Shown here: positions 7,041 to 11,934 of the stretch, piece after piece
Layout of the letters: every line of letters starts with the position of its first letter
Numbering within the stretch: the stretch's first letter is position 1
Origin: CAMBDR01 sp046597185
GTDB taxonomy: Bacteria; Pseudomonadota; Gammaproteobacteria; Burkholderiales; Burkholderiaceae_D
Length of the DNA stretch: 14,550 bases
NCBI GenBank assembly: GCA_046597185.1
Contig: JBKJLF010000106.1
Location: forward strand, 1-14,550
Direction: 5' to 3'
The notes under the pieces: generated by a model
What the model saw: only the letters and a program-made list of their open reading frames with translations
Told to the model about the DNA's origin: nothing
Database searches by the model: none
Made by a program: the position numbers and the translations under genes

Positions 7041-7375
7041 TTACTGAGTTGCAATTATATTTCTTAATGGAATTTTTGTATGTGCGCTACTACACATTCG
7101 GCACGGAAAGATTTCTTCGTCAATGAGTAACATCGCCGGTTTAGCTTTCAATGGAGCGTCAGAATTGTTCCCAATCGCTCTCGACCTGGCTGAAGCCTTC
7201 AACGGGAGAACGACCCTGGCCTTGGCTCCGTCAAGCTTGAATATGCTGACCACCTGGGACAGATTGCTCGACTGTTCCTGCAAGGATTCCGCAGCCGCGG
7301 CAGCTTCTTCGACCAGCGAAGCATTCTGCTGTGTGACAGTGGCGCAGCGCAACGAGGTGCTCAAAGATTCGCCGT
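7041..7375 (-). pseudogene. C-terminal tail of a methyl-accepting chemotaxis protein
   Basis: The sequence VTQQNASLVEEAAAAAESLQ, then EQSSNLSQVVSIFKLDG (about 7330-7220) is the end of the cytoplasmic signalling coiled coil of a proteobacterial chemoreceptor, including the Gln/Glu-rich adaptation-helix region. It is followed by a basic linker and ends at TAA-type stop 7043-7041. The sensor, membrane helices, HAMP and most of the signalling hairpin are missing: homology begins abruptly around 7330-7345, right behind the ACT gene and its hairpin. A native receptor is 500-700 residues. No start is credible; the TTG at 7364 lies in unrelated sequence. Confidence 0.75.
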
Positions 7376-7381
7376 CGTGCC

Positions 7382-7410
7382 TTGGCTCAAGTGATCCTGG
7401 TCTGAGCCAA
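7382..7410 (-). terminator. Hairpin directly behind the ACT-domain gene
   Basis: TTGGCTCA (7382-7389) and TGAGCCAA (7403-7410) form an 8-bp perfect stem with a 13-nt loop, touching the stop codon of the minus-strand ACT gene. There is no T-run on the minus strand, so intrinsic termination is uncertain; it may instead protect the 3' end. Confidence 0.35.
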
Positions 7411-8076
7411 CTAGCGTGCGCGAATGCGCATGCTTTGCGAGAGCACGGAAAAAGCCAACCCTACTTGCGCCCGTTCCAATAAAATCGTCAGCTCCGAATA
7501 GGTGCAAATCATATCCACCACATTCACTTTAACCAGCGCCAGTTTTTTCAAAATCGTCTGATACACGCCCGGTGTCTGGCGCGCCTCGGGGTCGAGTCGC
7601 AAAGTAAGCGCCGACAGATTCTCCAGCCGCACCAATAAATGCTCATTGGCAAACGCGGTTTCCACTGCTTCAACCAGAGGCCGCCCGACAATAATCAACA
7701 CTTCATGCAAGCCTTGGGTGACGGTGACAAACACGCCCGGCTGGTTTTCCGCCAATTGCAGCAAGGTGCGCTGGCTTTCACGGGTGGTGTTGGAATAGCG
7801 ATAGGTCAGTTCGGTCAGTTCGGAGCGGGTGGTCAGTTCGGCCATTTGTGGCAATAAACCGGTTTCCACCTGTTCGCGCTGTTGCAAGCGCACGGCCAGC
7901 CGGGTGAGCGCCATGACGATGGCAGCCTGCCCGACTGGCTTCCACATATCCTTTTCCAGTTGCGGCTGCATTTGCCGCGCCAGCTCGGATAAATTGATCA
8001 AACCGCGTACCATGCCCTCGGTTAAGAAGGCGGATTCGCTCACAAACTGTTCTACTTTCGATGCGATAGAGGCCAT
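7411..8076 (-). CDS. ACT-domain regulatory protein of unknown ligand
   Basis: 221 residues, apparently intact. Residues 10-65 (FVSESAFLTEGMVRGLINLS, then ELARQMQP and VMALTRLAVRL) look like the conserved helical N-terminal region of stand-alone ACT proteins seen in archaea and some bacteria. Residues about 150-200 are a good ACT domain: LSALTLRLDPEARQTPGVYQ, TILKKLALVKVNVVDMI, CTYSELTILLE. This most resembles the aspartokinase ACT pair; an earlier beta-rich stretch at 115-145 (VFVTVTQGLHEVLIIVG) could be a first, degenerate ACT unit. ACT domains bind amino acids and switch an attached or partner activity. There is no kinase or DNA-binding domain I can name and no membrane segment. No strong Shine-Dalgarno precedes the ATG at 8076. 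Both neighbours are unrelated, so context gives no ligand. Confidence 0.7.
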   Translation of the reverse strand: MASIASKVEQFVSESAFLTEGMVRGLINLSELARQMQPQLEKDMWKPVGQAAIVMALTRLAVRLQQREQVETGLLPQMAELTTRSELTELTYRYSNTTRESQRTLLQLAENQPGVFVTVTQGLHEVLIIVGRPLVEAVETAFANEHLLVRLENLSALTLRLDPEARQTPGVYQTILKKLALVKVNVVDMICTYSELTILLERAQVGLAFSVLSQSMRIRAR

Positions 8077-8400
8077 GTGTAATATTTTTAACGAAGTGGA
8101 GATTTTTTGTAAAATTTCTAAATTGTTTTGATGTCAATGCCAGATGCACAACCGTATTGATAGCACTTGGAAGTATCCCACACAAAAAACCGCAACACAA
8201 AGGGTCTGCGCACTCTTTTTTTGACAGGGGGCGATTCCTGATCTACCTGGCCAGACGTGGGTATGGGCTGGCTGGGGCGAGGTTGGCCAACGGTGTGCAA
8301 GAATACGGCCTTGTCGTGATCCAGTGCCATTGCTATTGAGACAGATCTGGCGTGATATGAGTAATGACTTTCTTGGTAATTTTTTTTCGCCAGGACTTTT

Positions 8401-8443
8401 GCGTTAAATTAAGTTCCCCGTAGAAATGTTTAATATTTAACGC
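8401..8443. promoter_or_regulatory. Inverted repeat upstream of the M4 protease
   Basis: GCGTTAAAT (8401-8409) is exactly inverted as ATTTAACGC (8435-8443); the match extends a few bases inward (TTAA) if two unpaired bases are allowed. It lies about 35-75 bp upstream of the likely -35 box and could be an operator or an activator site pair. Confidence 0.4.
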
Positions 8444-8458
8444 GGTGGATTTCATTTG

Positions 8459-8470
8459 TGAAATATTTCA
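8459..8470. promoter_or_regulatory. 12-bp perfect palindrome next to the -35 box
   Basis: TGAAATATTTCA reads the same on both strands and ends six bases before TTGACA. This is a natural position for a regulator of the protease promoter. Confidence 0.4.
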
Positions 8471-8476
8471 TTTGAA

Positions 8477-8506
8477 TTGACAAGGTAGGCCCTTTCCAAA
8501 TACTAT
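8477..8506 (+). promoter_or_regulatory. Sigma70-like promoter of the M4 protease
   Basis: A perfect TTGACA -35 box (8477-8482) is followed after 18 bp by TACTAT (8501-8506), four of six matches to the -10 consensus. This gives a leader of about 100 nt before the ATG at 8616. Confidence 0.55.
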
Positions 8507-8615
8507 GCTTTCCCATTCGGGCTGTGACTTATATAAAAACACCAATGCATTACGTATCGGGCTTGATCACACCAACGAATCATAATAAATCGCTTGAATT
8601 ATCAATGGAGAATAC

Positions 8616-11114
8616 ATGAATTTTCGCTTGACTCTGCTTGCTGCATCCTTGGCTTTAATCGCATCCGGTTCCACTATTGCCGCTGATAGTGCCGTGTTTT
8701 CGCAAACATTTTCTGTCAGTACCACTCAACAAACTTCCGACCTGATTGCGCAGTTAACTGCACGTCACGGTTTGTCAGCTGATTATAGTTTCGTTGTCGC
8801 CAGCGAAAACCCCGGCATAACGGGTCAGCGTATCGTGCGCGTGAACCCTACATTCAAAGGCATCCCATTGTGGGGCGCACAATCGGTAGTTGTGCTGGAT
8901 GACCAAGGCAATTTCATCAGCGAATCCCTATCCAACCGCATGGATGCATTGGTTTCCGGTGGTGCCAAGCAATTTGACACCATCCCTGCTTTGGCTGATT
9001 TCGAAGTCATTAACTCGGTGGTCGCTACCCTGGCCCCCAATGGCGGCGAAGATCTGGTCAAGCCAAACGCAAGTTTGACTATTTACCCTGTTATCAAATC
9101 CACCCGCGTGGCTGCTGCCGCTAACAAAGCGGAAGCTGATTTGAATGCATTGGACGTTGACGACACCGTAGTCGGCTATAAATTGGCCTGGTTGGTTGAA
9201 ACCCGCATGGTTGTGAATGGTTCGCAGCAACTGTTTGATACCATCGTTGACGCGCAAGACGGCAGCATCATCCAACGCATCAACAAAATGCATAGCGTCG
9301 TGGGCGTCGGCCGCAGCCAATACAATGGCACCGTACCTATCGAGACCACACTGATCAACGGCTTGTACACCATGAAAGATTCGACTCGTGGTACAGGCGG
9401 CGTGTATGGCGGCATGGCCATCACCAATGCCAATCACAGCGGCTCCAATGCTGGTTTGGTCTACACCAACACCACCAACGAATGGGGTGACGGTTTGCAA
9501 TACAATGGTGGCGACACAACCAATACAAATGGCCAAACCGCTGCAGTCAATGCACTGTGGGGCTTGATGAACACCTATGACACATTGAACAATGTGTTGG
9601 GTTGGAAGAGTCTGGATGGTCGTAATACCGCAACCTATATTGCCGTTCATGCCAATACTGCCTACGACAATGCATTTTATTCCGATAGCTGCAAATGTAT
9701 GTTCATTGGCGACGGTTCTTCGTTCTACAGCTTGGGTTCGATCGACGTGATCGGCCACGAAATGGGCCACGGCGTGACCGCAGCCACTTCCAACCTGACT
9801 TACGCTGGCGAATCCGGTGGCTTGAATGAATCCAATTCCGATATTACTGGTGACATGGTAGAAGCCTATGCCCGTAACGGCGGTACAGGTACAACTGTTC
9901 CTGGTGGCAATGACTGGATGGTTGGTAAAGAAATCGCCCGTAACGGCGTGCCATTGCGTAACATGATCAAGCCATCCAAGTCTGGCAGCAGCACACCGGA
10001 CGCATGGAGTAGCAGCATCGGCAGCATCGACGTTCACTATAGCAGCGGCCCGAACAACCGTATGTTTTATTTCTTGTCGCAAGGCTCGAATGCAACCCCA
10101 GGCAATGATGCATACAGCGCCTACCTGAACCGCGCACCAGCCGCAATGCATGGTATCGGTAACGACAAAGCCTTCCGTATCTGGTTTAAAGCCAACACCA
10201 CCAAGTTCACGGCATCAACCAACTACGCAGATGCACGCGCCAAAGTGATCCAGTCGGCAACCGAGTTGTATGGTGCTGGCAGTGCTGAAGTGGTTGCAGT
10301 CAAACGTGCTTACGCTGCGATTAATGTGGGTAGCGACACCGACGAAATCGGCTTCACTTCCCCTGTGTTGGTGTTGAGCCAGCCAGCCAATGTGGCTGTT
10401 ACCGCAGGCAAAACTGCGACTTTCTCGGTCACTGCTGACGCAGGTACAGCACCTTACAGCTATGTATGGTACAAAAACGGCGTGCGTGTTCGTGGTGTAA
10501 CTGGCTCAACTTATAGCTTTGTTACCACCTCGGCTGACAATGGTGCCAAGATTTCGGTACGTATTACCGACAGCAGCGCAACCCCAGCCACGGTTACCAG
10601 CAACCAGGCTACTTTGACCGTGAACCCATTCGGTACAGTGTATGAGCGTTTGGTGAATGGTGGCTTTGAATCTGGCGCAACTGGCTGGGCTGGTACAACT
10701 GGCGACATCAATCGCTGGTCTGGCCAACCTCCATACGAAGGTGCTTACAGCGCATGGATGGGCGGCAATGGTTCTGCCATCACTGAAACCCTGTATCAAA
10801 CCGTGACCATTCCTGCTGACGCAACGACTGCAACATTGAAGTTTGCATTGCATATTGATACGGCTGAAACGGCTACTACCGTGAAAGATACTTTCAGCGT
10901 GCAAATCCGTTCCACCACGGGTGCGTTGTTGAGCAACTTGAAAACCTACAGCAACTTGGATTCGACTGGCAACACCACACCACGTTATCAAATCCGTACT
11001 TTTGACGTGAGCGCATTCAAGGGTCAAACCGTGCGTGTGTTCTTCACTGAAACTGAAAACTCAGGTTTGCAAACCTCGTTCTCGGTGGATTCGGTGAGCT
11101 TGAAGACAGACTAA
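8616..11114 (+). CDS. Secreted M4 (thermolysin-type) zinc metalloprotease with C-terminal binding domains
   Basis: 832 residues. GGAG five bases before the ATG supports this start. Domain order: Sec signal peptide about 1-22 (cut after STIA or one residue later); FTP-type propeptide with HGLSADYSFVV and FKGIPLWGAQSVVV (about 48-110) and a PepSY-like part (about 180-228), which keep the enzyme inactive until removed; then the catalytic M4 domain (about 232-565). Zinc ligands and catalytic residues are H381-E382-H385 (GHEMGHG) and E405 in GGLNESNSD, 24 residues on as in thermolysin; H474 in DVHYSSGPNNRMFYFL is the transition-state His. After it follow an Ig/PKD-like domain (about 582-672, SQPANVAVTAGKTATFSV to NQATLTV) and a jelly-roll-like domain (about 678-832, LVNGGFESGATGWAG to SVDSVSLKTD), probably for substrate or surface binding. 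It should digest proteins outside the cell. It stands alone, with its own promoter and a strong hairpin downstream. Confidence 0.95.
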   Translation: MNFRLTLLAASLALIASGSTIAADSAVFSQTFSVSTTQQTSDLIAQLTARHGLSADYSFVVASENPGITGQRIVRVNPTFKGIPLWGAQSVVVLDDQGNFISESLSNRMDALVSGGAKQFDTIPALADFEVINSVVATLAPNGGEDLVKPNASLTIYPVIKSTRVAAAANKAEADLNALDVDDTVVGYKLAWLVETRMVVNGSQQLFDTIVDAQDGSIIQRINKMHSVVGVGRSQYNGTVPIETTLINGLYTMKDSTRGTGGVYGGMAITNANHSGSNAGLVYTNTTNEWGDGLQYNGGDTTNTNGQTAAVNALWGLMNTYDTLNNVLGWKSLDGRNTATYIAVHANTAYDNAFYSDSCKCMFIGDGSSFYSLGSIDVIGHEMGHGVTAATSNLTYAGESGGLNESNSDITGDMVEAYARNGGTGTTVPGGNDWMVGKEIARNGVPLRNMIKPSKSGSSTPDAWSSSIGSIDVHYSSGPNNRMFYFLSQGSNATPGNDAYSAYLNRAPAAMHGIGNDKAFRIWFKANTTKFTASTNYADARAKVIQSATELYGAGSAEVVAVKRAYAAINVGSDTDEIGFTSPVLVLSQPANVAVTAGKTATFSVTADAGTAPYSYVWYKNGVRVRGVTGSTYSFVTTSADNGAKISVRITDSSATPATVTSNQATLTVNPFGTVYERLVNGGFESGATGWAGTTGDINRWSGQPPYEGAYSAWMGGNGSAITETLYQTVTIPADATTATLKFALHIDTAETATTVKDTFSVQIRSTTGALLSNLKTYSNLDSTGNTTPRYQIRTFDVSAFKGQTVRVFFTETENSGLQTSFSVDSVSLKTD

Positions 11115-11146
11115 GCTGGCAAGGTGTAAAAACTTTCTGCTCAGTT

Positions 11147-11201
11147 AAGTGGTAAATAAGCAGTAAATAAGCAGTAAATAAGTAGCAAATAAGTAGCAAA
11201 T
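11147..11201. repeat. Five tandem 11-bp repeats
   Basis: Units are AAGTGGTAAAT, AAGCAGTAAAT twice and AAGTAGCAAAT twice, without gaps. They lie 32 nt behind the protease stop and just before the hairpin. The 11-bp period is close to one helical turn, so all copies face the same side of the DNA. Replication slippage is the simplest origin. Confidence 0.9.
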
Positions 11202-11204
11202 GAG

Positions 11205-11230
11205 GCGGCCCCGTAGCAATACGGGGCCGC
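11205..11230. terminator. Strong hairpin with GCAA tetraloop behind the M4 protease
   Basis: GCGGCCCCGTA and TACGGGGCCGC pair perfectly over 11 bp around a GCAA loop of the stable GNRA type; a few more pairs extend the stem outward. The following TTCCCATTT is only a weak T-tract. It is likely the 3' boundary of the protease mRNA and may serve both strands. Confidence 0.7.
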
Positions 11231-11263
11231 TTCCCATTTGTGCAATCAAAAAATGTTCCTTGA

Positions 11264-11404
11264 AGAAGCTTGGCACGCAATGCGTGCCTGAATGCCGACC
11301 ACGCCTACCTGCTCTCGCCCGTACCCGAGCCAGAGACGTATGCAATGCTGGCTGCGGGCTTGCTGCTGGTGGGCGGGTGGGTACGGCGGCGCAGGGCGGT
11401 TTAA
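11264..11404 (+). pseudogene. Orphan PEP-CTERM sorting tail
   Basis: After a stop at 11261-11263 the frame has no good start yet ends with a textbook PEP-CTERM tail: SPVPEPETYAMLAAGLLLVG, then GWVRRRRAV and TAA at 11402-11404. The tail has the Pro-Glu-Pro box, a hydrophobic helix and a basic cluster; exosortase/EpsH systems recognise it to anchor or process exported proteins, usually in exopolysaccharide-making bacteria. Only about 46 codons are open and the body of the carrier protein is missing. The frame differs from that of the M4 protease, so it is not a simple read-through extension, and the hairpin and tandem repeats separate them. The first ATG in frame (11342) lies inside the tail. 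I take it as the 3' remnant of a deleted surface-protein gene. Confidence 0.78.
11272..11288. repeat. Short palindrome GGCACGCAATGCGTGCC
   Basis: Eight-base arms around one central base; as RNA it would form a 6-bp stem with a 5-nt loop. It lies inside the frame leading to the PEP-CTERM tail. Function unknown. Confidence 0.4.
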
Positions 11405-11595
11405 CCAGGATATTTATCTGAGCACAGTTTGCCGCCGGCACCCCAGTTTTCTTTTTGTACGTCTTCGATGATGACGTAGATGGAATCAACGCTACAGCCT
11501 GCAATGCGGGCGGTTTCCCGGCTCAGCACGTCGACCAGTTCACGTTTTTGTTCAATGCTACGTCCGGCAAACATTTCAACTCGAATAATTGGCAT
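11401..11595 (-). CDS. 4-oxalocrotonate tautomerase family protein
   Basis: 64 residues, the normal family length. The start is set at ATG 11595 because it puts the catalytic proline directly after Met (MPIIRVEMFAGRSIEQKREL), with AAGGGA upstream; a longer frame from 11622 would bury it. These small enzymes use Pro1 as general base in keto-enol tautomerisation. Numbering without Met, Pro1 and Arg11 are conserved, but the position of Arg39 in classical 4-OT is Tyr (SIYVIIEDV) and Phe50 is Trp (ENWGAGG). This fits a recognised variant subgroup and suggests a different substrate from the catechol-pathway enzyme. No degradation genes are nearby. Its TAA overlaps the PEP-CTERM stop on the other strand within the four bases TTAA. 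Confidence 0.9.
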   Translation of the reverse strand: MPIIRVEMFAGRSIEQKRELVDVLSRETARIAGCSVDSIYVIIEDVQKENWGAGGKLCSDKYPG

Positions 11596-11654
11596 GGTTT
11601 TTCCCTTAGCGTGAAATAACACAGATTTTGGACGACCAAAAACCTCGTGAGCAA

Positions 11655-11672
11655 AATCACGATTCTGTGATT
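11655..11672. promoter_or_regulatory. Inverted repeat upstream of the tautomerase
   Basis: AATCAC-GATTCT-GTGATT, a 6-bp inverted repeat with a 6-bp spacer, 60-77 bp before the tautomerase ATG. It could be an operator. It overlaps no intact gene, lying just past the end of the vapC remnant. Confidence 0.35.
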
Positions 11673-11675
11673 ATT

Positions 11676-11834
11676 TCATAATTCGGGGTGTTGTGGGCGA
11701 CGCCGCATCATGAAAGTTAGCTCGCCAATGATAAATGGGTGTATGAAGACTTGCTGCTTATTTAGCAAATCAGCCAAATTTGCATTGTTGAACTTGAAAT
11801 GATCAACCCAAACCGATGTGTCCACCAGAATCAT
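11676..11834 (-). pseudogene. vapC: VapC-type PIN-domain toxin, 5' fragment
   Basis: From ATG 11834 the frame reads MILVDTSVWVDHF, then NNANLADLLNKQQVFIHPF and IIGELTF. This matches the first 40 or so residues of a VapC toxin, including two of the acidic active-site residues (D5 and E38). VapC proteins are 125-140-residue RNases held in check by VapB. After GELTF the sequence turns to MMRRRPQHPEL and stops at TGA 11678-11676, so the remaining PIN core with the other Asp residues is lost. No antitoxin gene is present: the upstream side is occupied by the 98-bp inverted-repeat element, which starts two bases before the ATG and leaves no ribosome binding site. It is a dead, orphaned toxin remnant. 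The assignment rests on motif recognition and is good for the family. Confidence 0.75.
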
Positions 11835-11836
11835 AC

Positions 11837-11934
11837 TAGTAGACAGTCAAGTTGGTTTGTTGATGCAAATCAATTGCTTACAATAGCTTGGGCTTACCCA
11901 ATTCCAGCAAACGAATCAACTTGACTGTCTACTA
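11837..11934. mobile_element. 98-bp MITE-like element with perfect 18-bp inverted ends
   Basis: TAGTAGACAGTCAAGTTG (11837-11854) is exactly inverted at 11917-11934. If the ends are taken as GTAGACAG...CTGTCTAC, a TA flanks both sides, as expected for an IS630/Tc1-type TA duplication. Inside, GTTTGTTG can pair with CAGCAAAC with one mismatch, and TTGGG-CTTA-CCCAA forms a small hairpin, so the whole element can fold into one branched stem. The right arm supplies the last residues and stop of the GGDEF/EAL gene; the left arm abuts the vapC start. A plain terminator for the GGDEF/EAL gene is possible, but an 18-bp stem around a 62-nt loop is unusual for that. Confidence 0.6.

Larger units (their letters stand above)
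8077..8615. other. 539-bp gap between divergent genes; regulatory-looking
   Basis: No convincing gene is seen. Short frames exist on both strands at 8118-8339 but lack protein character or recognisable motifs. The right half is AT-rich and holds the inverted repeats and promoter listed separately. The left end is the upstream region of the minus-strand ACT gene. A further short inverted repeat is CTGGCG (8347-8352) with CGCCAG (8388-8393). Confidence 0.6.

Noticed and set aside
8928..10151. 407-residue open frame on the minus strand inside the M4 protease gene
   Set aside because: It is a low-stop shadow of the protease frame, very rich in Cys, His and Ile, with no domain or start signal; the plus-strand gene has complete catalytic motifs.
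11147..11201. CRISPR array
   Set aside because: The units are only 11 bp, directly adjacent without spacers, and there are no cas genes.
8616..11404. PEP-CTERM tail as the true C-terminus of the M4 protease
   Set aside because: The frames differ, the protease ends in a complete domain with its own stop, and tandem repeats plus a strong hairpin lie between.
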